Source: Propionibacteriaceae bacterium (GTDB taxonomy: Bacteria > Actinomycetota > Actinomycetes > Propionibacteriales > Propionibacteriaceae). Taken from it: 61,324 bases of DNA. Location: positions 1-61,324 of the forward strand of contig JAUNKK010000009.1 in the NCBI GenBank assembly GCA_030532825.1, given 5' to 3'. The notes under the pieces were generated by a model. The model searched no databases. It was not told the DNA's origin and worked only from the letters and a program-made list of their open reading frames with translations. Positions 53,625 to 61,324 of this stretch are shown in pieces. Each line of letters begins with the position of its first letter. The stretch's first letter is position 1. The position numbers and the translations under genes are program-made.

Positions 53625-53947
53625 AGTCCATGGTGCTGTTCCTAGCCGCGGCCCTCTGCGAGATCGGCGGCGCATGGCTGGTGTGGCAGGGGGTTCGGGA
53701 ACATCGCGGCTGGGCGTGGATCGGTGGCGGCGTGATCGCGCTGGGGCTGTACGGGTTCGTCGCGACGCTGCAACCGGATGCCAACTTCGGCCGTATCCTG
53801 GCCGCCTACGGGGGCGTGTTCGTCGCCGGTTCCCTGGCCTGGGGCATGGTGGTCGATGGCTTCCGGCCCGACCGCTGGGACGTCATCGGGGCGCTCGTGT
53901 GCCTGGCCGGGGTAGCCATCATCATGTACGCACCGCGGGCGGCATGA
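53618..53947 (+). CDS. YnfA/UPF0060 family small membrane protein
   Basis: The 109-aa protein has four helices: [60 protein letters not shown] and [20 protein letters not shown]. These match YnfA, a small-multidrug-resistance-like family proposed to act in efflux. ATG 53618 is inside the end of the preceding gene. Confidence 0.92.
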   Translation: MLKSMVLFLAAALCEIGGAWLVWQGVREHRGWAWIGGGVIALGLYGFVATLQPDANFGRILAAYGGVFVAGSLAWGMVVDGFRPDRWDVIGALVCLAGVAIIMYAPRAA

Positions 53948-54101
53948 CCCGGCAGTGTCTTAACCGTCGAGCAGGGCCAGCCGGTCCGCGGTTGGGGAAT
54001 CCGGCGGGGCCGGGTAGGCGAACATGAACCAATCGGGGTGCTCCGGCAGGGTCATGTGTGACTATCGCCGCCCAGGGTTCCGTCCCTGACGGCGGCTGCC
54101 C

Positions 54102-55433
54102 TCACCACGTCAGCAGCGTGAGGCTATCACCCCGGATACCGATAAGATGCCCGTCAGCCATCTTGAATTGTTCGTAGGCGGCCATGGTGTCCGGCCACAA
54201 GGTCCCCTCCTTGCCGGGAACTAGCGCGATGGCCTGGCTACCATCGACCCCGACGGCGCCAGCCAGCCACACTCCACTCGGCAGAGCGATGAACTCATAC
54301 CTTGGGTCCTGCTCATAGCTCACGAGATTGATCTCGCCCGTCGCCATGTCGATGGTCCCCATCTGCAGAGTCGGATACGGGATCTGCACGATGGGCGGGC
54401 CTGTCTCGTCTCGCGGGTCCTCATCGACCAGCATGGTCACCCACCTATCGGTGTTGCGCCAGAGTTCCTTGCCGGTTGCCGGATCAAGGGCAACGACTGA
54501 CGTGCCTTGCCCCTCGCTGAGAAACAGGAGGTTGTCACCCCACACCCTCAGGGTGCCGGGCTCCAGCGTGGTGGTCCACAACTCGCGTCCATCCAGACTG
54601 ATGGCCGTGGCCACGCCTTCCTGGGTTAGCCCGACGAGGGTCTGCCCCACCCATGCTGAGCGGTAGAACGCCCCGACGGTGGATCCGTCGCTGATCCTCA
54701 GGGACAGATAGCACGCATATTCGTAGGGGGCGGCTTGTCCATCGGAGCAGAAGTCTGCGACCCCGTCGTGTTCGCGAACCCAGAACCACTCCCGCGTATC
54801 GTCGATGGTCACTGACCACTCCTTCTGGGCCCCGGCTTCAAACGACGCCGCGCGGCTGAGCACTATCTCTCCCTCGGTCGAGTAGTCCATCTCGTAGAGC
54901 GCGCCCGACGGGGCCACGTTGAAATAGTGGTCAGACGGGACCATCACTCGGGTCACCAGGCGGCCGTCCACCGCGTCGTATACCAAAAGTCGCGAACCGC
55001 CCGATTCCTCCCACACCCCAAGCCTGCCGTCGGGCAACTTTGGACCAGGGGCGAAGTACTGGACGCCTGGCGCATCGGCCGTCAGGGCGGCGGACCACAT
55101 CTCTTCCCCAGTCTCCCAATCCAGGAGTCTCATGGTGCTGTCTTGCTGGTTTGGACTCGGCAGGACGACGAGGCCCTCCGGGATGCCCATGATGTTGCCG
55201 TTTGTTCCCGGCTGCGACACCGTCCACGCCGCCACTGGCTCCACCGTCGGGTCGATCGTCGGCGACGCGGAAACGCTGGGTTCCTCTGGCGCGGCGGATG
55301 GGGGCGAGGTCTCGTCGGAGTTTTGGCATGATGTTGCCATCAGCGTTGCCGCAAGCAACCCGACGGCAACCCACCTCGCGCGGCGACCCCTTCGGCTCAG
55401 AACTCCCGCAGGCACTTCGTCGACTTTACTCAT
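54102..55433 (-). CDS. PQQ-like beta-propeller lipoprotein
   Basis: The 443-aa protein has a long basic N-region, a hydrophobic stretch and lipobox (VGLLAATLMATSCQN), then a Ser/Pro/Glu linker. The rest has repeated propeller blades such as MRLLDWETGEEMWSAALT, AISLDGRELWTTTLEPGT and VVALDPATGKELWRNTDRW. It is probably surface-anchored; binding partner unknown. Just downstream on the minus strand, 53957-54055 encodes a 31-residue tail-like fragment (MTLPEHPDWFMFAYPAPPDS in part), possibly debris. Confidence 0.8.
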   Translation of the reverse strand: MSKVDEVPAGVLSRRGRRARWVAVGLLAATLMATSCQNSDETSPPSAAPEEPSVSASPTIDPTVEPVAAWTVSQPGTNGNIMGIPEGLVVLPSPNQQDSTMRLLDWETGEEMWSAALTADAPGVQYFAPGPKLPDGRLGVWEESGGSRLLVYDAVDGRLVTRVMVPSDHYFNVAPSGALYEMDYSTEGEIVLSRAASFEAGAQKEWSVTIDDTREWFWVREHDGVADFCSDGQAAPYEYACYLSLRISDGSTVGAFYRSAWVGQTLVGLTQEGVATAISLDGRELWTTTLEPGTLRVWGDNLLFLSEGQGTSVVALDPATGKELWRNTDRWVTMLVDEDPRDETGPPIVQIPYPTLQMGTIDMATGEINLVSYEQDPRYEFIALPSGVWLAGAVGVDGSQAIALVPGKEGTLWPDTMAAYEQFKMADGHLIGIRGDSLTLLTW

Positions 55434-55631
55434 GCTGGCTCCTCATTGACTCGACAGCTAGGGAGATTCTCGCACCTACGGTCTTCAACGGCTGCGCTTT
55501 AGGCAAATCAGGGGCCCACCGTTTCGCCTACGCAGCGGGCGATCACAGCAGCGTCACGAAAACCACGCGCCTACGCGGTCACGGGGCCACCGGGCATCCG
55601 GTTGCGGCTGGCCGACGATCCGTCGGTGGCA

Positions 55632-56222
55632 TCAGGCTGGCGGGGGTTCGAGTTTCGCAACCAGGTGCTCCATCGCGTGGAGTGCCCCTTCGAGTTGTTC
55701 GGCGCTGAGGGGCCCTAGATGCTTGGCTGCGGTCAACAGGCCGAGCGTGGTGCTCGACAGCGCGAGGCCGAGCGCGTCGGCGTCGATGTGGGCGTCGAGC
55801 GCCCCGGTCTTCTGCAACTCTCTGATCCACTCGACTACGGCAAGGTGCCGGGCACGGTATCGGCCGTCCGCCACTTGCGCGGCATACGTGCCGAGAACGC
55901 CGCCGTCGTCGAGGAAGGCGGCGGTCATCAGGGGTTCATCGAGAAGGACGCGGACTCCGACCCGGTAGGCCACGCTGAGACGGGGCGGATCGTCACCCAA
56001 GAGTTGTCTGCTGGCTACAATCATGCGGCTCATTGCTCTTTGAAGCAGGACGTCGAGAATCTCTTGTTTGCTGGCGAACTCGCGGTAGATCGCCCCTTTC
56101 GCAATGCCGACGCGTTCGGCGATCGTCTGCACGCTCACTGCGTCGAAGCCAAGCTCTAAGATGAGTGCCTCCGCGACATCGAGGATGCGGTCACGCCGAT
56201 TCGGAATGCGGGGGCGTGGCAT
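55632..56222 (-). CDS. TetR-family regulator
   Basis: The 196-aa protein has an N-terminal HTH: RDRILDVAEALILELGFDAV, SVQTIAERVGIAKGAIYREF, ASKQEILDVLLQRAM. It overlaps the end of the hydrolase gene by 32 bp, so both share one transcript. A perfect inverted repeat upstream of that transcript (57126-57159) is its likely operator. Confidence 0.88.
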   Translation of the reverse strand: MPRPRIPNRRDRILDVAEALILELGFDAVSVQTIAERVGIAKGAIYREFASKQEILDVLLQRAMSRMIVASRQLLGDDPPRLSVAYRVGVRVLLDEPLMTAAFLDDGGVLGTYAAQVADGRYRARHLAVVEWIRELQKTGALDAHIDADALGLALSSTTLGLLTAAKHLGPLSAEQLEGALHAMEHLVAKLEPPPA

Positions 56223-57114
56223 CGGTAGTCCCGTCCAGGTGCTTGAGGAAATCGATCAGCGCGGGCAGTACTAGGTCCGGCCGGTCACGCTGCACCCAAT
56301 GGCCGGCGTTGGGGATGACCACCAGCTCCGCCTCCGGAATCCGCCCGGCGGCCGCTTCGGCGTAAGCCAACGGCACCCCGGAGTCGTGATCGCCGTGGAT
56401 CATCAAGACTCGACGGGGGAAGGAGCCCAGGCGGTCGGTGTAGTTGGTTTTGAGCCGGTTCCGGAGGAATTGGTCACGTTGCCACTGGCCGAATGCGGTG
56501 AGTCCCGCGCCTTGGGATGCCGCTCGCATGATGGCGTCGAGTAGTTCGGGCGTGCGTTGCTCAGGATTGCGGATGATGTTGCGTACGCTGCTCATCATCC
56601 ACTTGCGGTTTTTGCCGTAGGCATTCATCACGGCGCGCATCATGCCGGTGCGTACCATCAGCCAGGTGATGGCGTGGGCCGGTTTCGCGAACCAACCTTC
56701 AAACTGATAGTCCATCAGCCCGTAACCGCCGAGCAAGATCGCCCCGGTGACTGCTCGCGGGTGTTGGAGGACATGCCCGATGGCCATGCCGCCGCCTAGC
56801 GACAGTCCGCCGATTGCGTAGCTATCCAGCCCGAGCGCGGCTACGAATTCGCTCACGTAGTCGACCAGTCGCTCTTGCACCGCGACCCATGGGGCAGGCG
56901 GGCTCTCCCCGTATCCCGGATGATCGGGTGCGAGCACTCGGTAACCGGTCGTCGCCAAGGCGGGTCCCACACCTCCCCAGGACAGCTCCGCACTGTCGAG
57001 GCCTCCTCCGTGCAGCAGGAGCAGAGTCGCTGCCTCGGCCTGGTCATCGGGTAGCCACTCCAGGTAAGACACCACTCCCCAGGGCAGTTGCACGAACTTC
57101 CGTTCCACACCCAC
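56191..57114 (-). CDS. Alpha/beta hydrolase
   Basis: The 307-aa enzyme has the fold's landmarks: oxyanion motif LLLLHGGGLDSAELSW, nucleophile Ser in GGLSLGGGMAIG, acid Asp in MIHGDHDSGVP and His in PNAGHWVQRD. It belongs to the carbon-carbon hydrolase/esterase group (MhpC-like). Substrate is not evident. The start is GTG 57114, with the operator-like repeat 12-45 bp upstream. It is co-transcribed with tetR, so it is probably induced by its substrate. Confidence 0.85.
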   Translation of the reverse strand: MGVERKFVQLPWGVVSYLEWLPDDQAEAATLLLLHGGGLDSAELSWGGVGPALATTGYRVLAPDHPGYGESPPAPWVAVQERLVDYVSEFVAALGLDSYAIGGLSLGGGMAIGHVLQHPRAVTGAILLGGYGLMDYQFEGWFAKPAHAITWLMVRTGMMRAVMNAYGKNRKWMMSSVRNIIRNPEQRTPELLDAIMRAASQGAGLTAFGQWQRDQFLRNRLKTNYTDRLGSFPRRVLMIHGDHDSGVPLAYAEAAAGRIPEAELVVIPNAGHWVQRDRPDLVLPALIDFLKHLDGTTDATPPHSESA

Positions 57115-57125
57115 AACTGCCTCCC

Positions 57126-57159
57126 CGTTATGACCGAATACTAGATCCTGGTCATAACG
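57126..57159. promoter_or_regulatory. TetR operator candidate
   Basis: CGTTATGACC (57126-57135) and GGTCATAACG (57150-57159) are perfect 10-bp arms with a 14-bp spacer, directly before the hydrolase-tetR operon. Confidence 0.75.
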
Positions 57160-57252
57160 ATACCAGCGACAGGCACAGCGCTAGTGCACCCCGTCGCCCC
57201 TCACCCGGAACCGTCGCAACAACCCACCCCTCACCTCTCCACTGGCCTTCGT

Positions 57253-57326
57253 GCACGAAACGCCGTCAACTGCCTAAAGACCAGCCGCCCACCACCTCAG
57301 CAAGCGCCATCCATGGCGTTTCATGC
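57253..57326. repeat. 74-nt hairpin element, unit 1
   Basis: It begins GCACGAAACGCCGT and ends ATGGCGTTTCATGC, nearly complementary arms. The loop has TGCCTAAAGACCAG. Partner at 57341-57414. Confidence 0.7.
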
Positions 57327-57340
57327 CCAACGGCTCCCGC

Positions 57341-57414
57341 GCACGAAACACCGTCTGCCGCCTAAAAGAGCAGTGGTCCTAGTCGCAGCCAGCAGCGTCG
57401 ATGGCGTTTCGTGC
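57341..57414. repeat. 74-nt hairpin element, unit 2
   Basis: It begins GCACGAAACACCGT and ends ATGGCGTTTCGTGC. It has the same length as unit 1 and starts 88 bp after it. The loop shares CCTAAA and CAG; the remainder differs. Confidence 0.7.
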
Positions 57415-57479
57415 TCACACGTGGCCGGAAGGTTGTCCACAACCACAGGCAACTGCTTCCGTCGTGCTGGTTACGAGAC

Positions 57480-57752
57480 GAACGGGTTCTCCCTGACTTC
57501 CGGGCAGTCAGTCAACTGCAACTCCTGTTCGGCGAGTTCCGCCTGGAGGCGCTGCTCCTACGCGAGGGCCTTGGCGACCTCCTGGCCCACCTGCCGGGCC
57601 CGGTGCTCCGCGACGAAAACCCGCACAGCCCGCCGCTGTGCCCGCAGATTGTCGCGTTCAGCGAGGGCAGCGTTATAGCGCTGACTAACCTCGACCAGCG
57701 AGGCCTGGGCCTTCAACTGCTCGCGGGCACGCTTGACGGCTTTGTGCCCTGA
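57480..57752 (-). pseudogene. Coiled-coil gene fragment with an internal stop
   Basis: The minus strand reads HKAVKRAREQLKAQASLVEV, SQRYNAALAERDNLRAQRRA, EHRARQVGQEVAKALA, then TAG (57558-57560), then EQRLQAELAEQELQLTD in the same frame. The heptad-like Leu/Ala pattern on both sides of the stop suggests one coiled coil broken by a nonsense change. No family recognised. Nothing else is seen in 57760-57855. Confidence 0.45.
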
Positions 57753-57855
57753 CGATTCAGTTGCCCGAGGTTGTCAATTCCTCGACGGGGAAGCGCCGAC
57801 AGGCCGGAAAGGACCGCAATACTCCGCACACTCAATCCGGCCAGCAACCCTCTGG

Positions 57856-58386
57856 TCAGGCGCGGGACTCGATGGCGTCGAAGACCGCCACAATCTCGTT
57901 CCTGTGGCGCTCGATGGGCTGGTACTGTGCGTCGGCAAAATCGGTGAAAATGTCGGCCGCGACCGAGGCACGCACCACGCGCATGTCAAAGTTAGCCAAC
58001 ACGAGGCGCCACGCCTCCGTCGCACGAACCCCACCCCCGGCGCCGTAGGAGACCACAGCAACGGTCTTGCCAAACAACTCGGGGTACAGGTGGTCGATCG
58101 CGTCCTTGAAGGCGCCGGGGACGGAGTGGTTGTACTCCGGCGTGACGAAGATGTAGGCGTCGAAGGAGTCGATCTTGTCGCTCCACGCCTGAATCGCCGG
58201 GTCGCCGTAGTTCTTGTTCGCCATCATGGCGGGAACCGCGGAGGTGACCCGGGGCAGGTCGAACTCCTTGAGGTCGACCAGTTCATAGCTGGCGGAGCGC
58301 CCCTGCGCCTGGTCAAGAATCCAGCGCGCGAAAGACTCGCCGTTGCGGCCGTCGCGGATGGAGCCGAGGATGATGCCGATCTTCAT
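57856..58386 (-). CDS. NAD(P)H-dependent FMN reductase
   Basis: The 176-aa flavodoxin-like protein opens MKIGIILGSIRDGRNGESFA, the phosphate-binding loop of this family. FMN-contact motif VTPEYNHSVPGAFKDAIDHL and YGAGGGVRA follow. It reduces FMN or quinones with NAD(P)H. ATG 58386 follows GAAAGGAAG. Confidence 0.9.
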   Translation of the reverse strand: MKIGIILGSIRDGRNGESFARWILDQAQGRSASYELVDLKEFDLPRVTSAVPAMMANKNYGDPAIQAWSDKIDSFDAYIFVTPEYNHSVPGAFKDAIDHLYPELFGKTVAVVSYGAGGGVRATEAWRLVLANFDMRVVRASVAADIFTDFADAQYQPIERHRNEIVAVFDAIESRA

Positions 58387-58885
58387 AGCTTCCTTTCAGT
58401 TGAATTTGTAACAAAATACTAGGCGACGAGACCACGTCAGGCGACACGGGACAGGTGGCTCTAAAGAGACTCAACACGCCCTAGGAAAGCGATCCGCTGC
58501 CCGGTTCGGCACGAACCCCTCCAGCCCCACCGTCGACCGGGGAAATCCACTAGCCGGAGGCCGGACCGGCTGCCCCCTGGCTTGACCTAACCTCAAAGCC
58601 CGGCCCAGTCGATCACCGTCGACTATCTAGTCAGTTGACATCCGCACCTGGACCGGTTAGCGTCTAGCCAATCGACTGTTCGTGATCATACGGCATATGG
58701 GCTATTTGCTTAAGTCGCAAGCATAGGAATACTCCGCGTTGCAGCATGCAATTTTGGGGGTTCGCCGAGCATTCCGCAGGGACACTGGAATCATCAACCG
58801 CCAGTCCACAGCTCTGGACAATTGGCGCTGTGCTCACAACTCGGCACATATACATGTGGCCGAAAACAATGCGGAAAGGAACATC
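58387..58885. other. Non-coding stretch before the protease
   Basis: About 500 bp without a recognised gene. AT content rises toward the protease start. GGAAAGGAAC precedes ATG 58886. No confident promoter was assigned. Confidence 0.35.
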
Positions 58886-59782
58886 ATGGCAAGATTTCTC
58901 ACCGTAAACAAGGTGGGTTCTTTAGCAGGGACCTTCCTAGTCTGCCTGTCGGGTTTGGGACTGGTAACACCAACGTCACCGGCTAGGGCCGACGACGCGG
59001 CATCAACTCAGGCGACGCCCATTGGCGTGGACGATCAGGGCAATCAGTTAGACCTCTCCCCCGACCCCGACGCGACGGCTACCCTCGAATCTGGGGCGAC
59101 GGAAGGTTTCGTGGCTAGCCATTCCCCGGATGGCGACACGGACGAGAAGATCATCGGCGGGGATGACCGCCGACGTATAACCAACACCACCGAGTTCCCA
59201 AATAGCGCCGTCGTCTACATACACCGGAGCAACGGGAGGCAGTACTGCACGGGATGGCTCGTTTCTCCCGATACCCTCGTGACCGCCGGCCACTGCATCT
59301 ATGACGACAACGGGTGGAACTTCAATCTCGAATACAGCCCCGGAGCGAACGGCAGCGAGCGACCATATGGCACCGCGACGGCAGCACAACTCTGGACGGA
59401 CACCACGTGGGTTAGCGACCGCGATTCCCGCCAGGACTGGGGCATCGTGAAACTCGACCGCGCATTCCCTGATGCGGGATACTTCGGACTCCGCTGGCAG
59501 ACCGCAAGCTACGACGGCACCGAGGTTCAGCTGCGCGGCTGCCCGCAAGACCGCCCGGCAGGGGAACTGTGGGGCATGGGAGGCCCCATCACGGAGTCCC
59601 AGCCGAACAATCTGCGATACCAGATGGATACCTATAACGCCCAAAGTGGCTCGCCGGTATTCCTAGGCGACGTGCACCAGTCAATCGCCATTCACACGGG
59701 CAGCGTCGGCTCCGAGGAACAGAACAGGTCCACCCGAATCACCGAGGGTCTGTGCAACATCATTCTCGATTTGAGGTCCTGA
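58886..59782 (+). CDS. Secreted V8/glutamyl-endopeptidase-like serine protease
   Basis: From ATG 58886 the protein is 298 aa; in-frame codons upstream have no RBS. The signal peptide (about 1-35) ends SPARA. A propeptide runs to about 88, followed by IIGGDDRRRITNTTEFPNSA, the mature start pattern of S1B enzymes. The catalytic triad is His136 (VTAGHCIYDD), Asp184 (RQDWGIVKLD) and Ser254 (AQSGSPVF). The enzyme should be secreted and self- or trans-activated. Specificity for Glu is suggested by the family but not proven. Confidence 0.9.
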   Translation: MARFLTVNKVGSLAGTFLVCLSGLGLVTPTSPARADDAASTQATPIGVDDQGNQLDLSPDPDATATLESGATEGFVASHSPDGDTDEKIIGGDDRRRITNTTEFPNSAVVYIHRSNGRQYCTGWLVSPDTLVTAGHCIYDDNGWNFNLEYSPGANGSERPYGTATAAQLWTDTTWVSDRDSRQDWGIVKLDRAFPDAGYFGLRWQTASYDGTEVQLRGCPQDRPAGELWGMGGPITESQPNNLRYQMDTYNAQSGSPVFLGDVHQSIAIHTGSVGSEEQNRSTRITEGLCNIILDLRS

Positions 59783-59944
59783 CCGCGCAATGCTGGCCTG
59801 TTCCAAGGGGACCGAAACAGACCGGGCACGCACCCAACATCGTCATCCATGACCTGACGACGGTCTCCGTAGCACCCTGGGGCGGATGCGCCAAACCGGG
59901 GAAGTTGTCAATCCTCAGTCGTCAGCTGGCGGCAACACTAGCCG

Positions 59945-59960
59945 GTCAACGATCGTTGAC
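59945..59960. promoter_or_regulatory. Perfect 16-bp palindrome
   Basis: GTCAACGATCGTTGAC is fully self-complementary and lies in the 240-bp gap between the protease and the broken hydrolase. No gene start is adjacent; role unknown. Confidence 0.4.
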
Positions 59961-60022
59961 TTCCCGCATGAAGAGGTCCACGTGTTTCGCTTCCATTTGT
60001 TGAATAACTACCTGATGAGACT

Positions 60023-60927
60023 CTAAAGATAGCCCTGAAAGAATGGAACCAGCGCGTCTAGCGCGTCGTCAGCCCGATGATCATACAACCCAATGTGGGT
60101 TGCTCCCTCGACGACATGTAGGATCTTGTCGACGCTCGCCGCCTTGCGGTACAGGTCCTCGCTGAACCAGAGCGTGTTCGCCTTGTCATCGGCGACGATC
60201 ATCAACGGCTGGGTGAGGAACCGGTTGGCGAGGTAGAACGCATCGCAGGTGACGAGGTCCATCAGATTGCTGGCCAGCATCCGGCTCACGGCGTTGGAGT
60301 GCTGGGCGCGGGGGTGTGGTAGCACTCGTGGGCCTCAATCATGTCGGGCAGGGTGATGCCCTCCAGACTCTTCGGGGTGAGTTCCACATATTCCGCTTCC
60401 GCTCCCGCAGTCTGAGCTGACCGGAGGCTGGCAACCACTTCGAGTTGCGCCATGAGCCCCTGCGACTCCGGGGTCTCTCGGCCACCCCAGCTGTACCGGG
60501 TACCGTCACCGATATTGACGGCACTGACCGTTCCCAGTGCCTTGATCCTGCGATCGCGCATTGTGGCCGCAGCACCATACCCGCCGCAGCAGATGCCGAG
60601 GACGCCGATGCGGCCCGGGTTCACGAAGGGACGTGTCGTGAGGAAGTCAACGGCTGCCATGACGTCCTCAGTGCGTACGTAAGGATTCTCCACCTGACGT
60701 GGCTCTCCACCGCTTTCACCCTGATAGGCGGCGTCGTAGGCCAGCGTCACGAACCCCTGCTCCGCAAGCTCTTGAGAGTACAGGCTCGCGGCCTGTTCCT
60801 TGACTCCGCCAGCCGGATGGACGGTCACGATGGCGGGGTACGATCTGGCAGCGTCAAAGCCCTTGGGCAAATAGAGTCGTCCCGCAATACTGATGTCCCG
60901 ATGTGGGAACTTTACTTATTCAAACAC
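60023..60927 (-). pseudogene. Alpha/beta hydrolase broken by a nonsense codon and a frameshift
   Basis: A GTG at 60927 with an AGGAG site starts MFE, then TAA (60916-60918), then in the same frame VKFPHRDISIAGRLYLPKGF, the normal N-terminus of dienelactone-hydrolase-like enzymes. The nucleophile region GVLGICCGGYGAA is intact. At a C5 run near 60312 the frame breaks: ECYHTP goes on as junk, while the next frame continues RAQHSNAVSRMLASNLMD and ends with PLMIVADDKANTL (Asp) and EGATHIGLYD (His). Two independent lesions make this a pseudogene rather than one read error. Confidence 0.8.
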
Positions 60928-61027
60928 GGCACTCCTGTAAGTGTTATGAATCTCGATGCCTTAGCCTCCAACACATCGAGGTGAAACTGTAGCAACGTCG
61001 CACATTTGAGACAATGACATAAAATGG

Positions 61028-61043
61028 AATAGAGAATTCTATT
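61028..61043. promoter_or_regulatory. AT-rich inverted repeat upstream of lysR
   Basis: AATAGA (61028-61033) and TCTATT (61038-61043), 4-bp spacer, in the divergent region between the broken hydrolase and lysR. Could be a LysR site. Confidence 0.35.
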
Positions 61044-61087
61044 TTACGGAACGATGAATTACTATTTGCTTTTGGAGGTGCGCGTCA

Positions 61088-61324
61088 GTGATGAACCGGC
61101 TAGAAGCCCTGCGGTTTTTCTGTACCGCTGCGGGGACGCTGAGCTTCAGGAACGCCGCGATGCAGTTGTCCGTCTCACCCCAGACGGCGACCCGGATGAT
61201 CGCCGATCTAGAGGCGGAGTTCAGCGACCAGCTGTTTCACCGAAACACCAGAAGCATGCAGCTAACCAGTGGAGTGGTGTGGGTTTCGTGGGTATGGGTA
61301 ACCAGGGTCTGTGGTCGAACGCGT
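61088..61324 (+). CDS. LysR-family regulator, cut by window edge and possibly disrupted
   Basis: GTG 61088 or ATG 61091 follows TGGAGG. The N-terminal HTH is clear: RLEALRFFCTAAGTLSFRNA, AMQLSVSPQTATRMIADLEA, FSDQLFHRNTRSMQLTSG. Family members normally continue after QLT with a Glu/Asp-Gly linker helix; here VVWVSWVWVTRVCGRTR follows, which fits no LysR. The gene may be interrupted by an element from about 61270, or the window simply ends in an unrelated junction. It is divergent from the hydrolase pseudogene. Confidence 0.7.
   Translation, partial: MMNRLEALRFFCTAAGTLSFRNAAMQLSVSPQTATRMIADLEAEFSDQLFHRNTRSMQLTSGVVWVSWVWVTRVCGRTR

Noticed and set aside
57253-57414. CRISPR-like array
   Set aside because: The repeated ends alternate in orientation and there are only two units with no constant direct repeat plus spacer pattern.
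57184-57678. 164-aa plus-strand frame
   Set aside because: It runs through the hairpin repeats and the antisense of a coiled-coil fragment, with no family match or RBS.

Overview
The window is high-GC DNA from an actinobacterium. MshB, which belongs to the actinobacteria-specific mycothiol pathway, an actinobacterial-type GlgX, and the gene style (GTG/TTG starts, ATGA overlaps, strong AGGAGG sites) support this. Propionibacteriaceae or a close relative is plausible, but that is inference. I see no rRNA, tRNA or CRISPR array. Two stretches are visibly more AT-rich than their surroundings and look acquired: a lanthipeptide cluster (about 6.9-18.1 kb) and a polyketide cluster (about 31.4-42.1 kb).

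Layout. 1-1.7 kb: a methyltransferase cut by the left edge, then a ParE/RelE-type toxin-antitoxin pair. 1.8-21.4 kb: a myo-inositol catabolic locus in two halves (iolC-iolB-iolD leftward with a divergent GntR regulator; transaldolase-iolG-iolE rightward). Between them sits a complete type II lanthipeptide cluster: a 51-aa precursor with a mersacidin/actagardine-like CTLTxDC box, an immunity ABC transporter (one ATPase, two permeases), LanM, a C39-peptidase LanT, a 53-aa secreted Cys-loop peptide, a histidine kinase and a LuxR-type response regulator. An IS3 remnant lies between kinase and regulator. A shared motif, CATTACA(A/G)GCGC, in front of both iol halves suggests they are still co-regulated.

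21.6-31.3 kb is mostly chromosomal housekeeping: a DUF4143-type ATPase remnant, SPFH protein, glycoside hydrolase family 3 lipoprotein, proline symporter, glycogen debranching enzyme, a small membrane protein, MshB and a frameshifted mutY. 31.4-42.0 kb is a leftward, translationally coupled operon: alpha-oxoamine synthase, an AT-ACP-ACP-KR-DH synthase, an unknown 107-aa protein, a KS-CLF protein and a DHA2-type efflux pump. It resembles a PUFA/enediyne-type iterative synthase whose chain is probably released by decarboxylative condensation with an amino acid. It is the best candidate here for an undescribed system. The two ACPs lie in a perfect 317-bp direct repeat.

42.1-61.3 kb is a patchwork: MerR regulator and quinone oxidoreductase, a PEP-synthase/rifampicin-phosphotransferase-like enzyme, a hipB-like gene with a perfect 16-bp inverted repeat and a destroyed hipA, a short duplicated piece of fhs, a lipoprotein, fhs, a fused carotenoid-desaturase-like/ferredoxin-reductase-like flavoprotein with a divergent TetR, YnfA, a beta-propeller lipoprotein, a hydrolase-tetR operon with a clear operator, a pair of 74-nt hairpin elements, an FMN reductase, a secreted V8-like protease, a doubly broken alpha/beta hydrolase and a LysR gene that loses homology just before the right edge.
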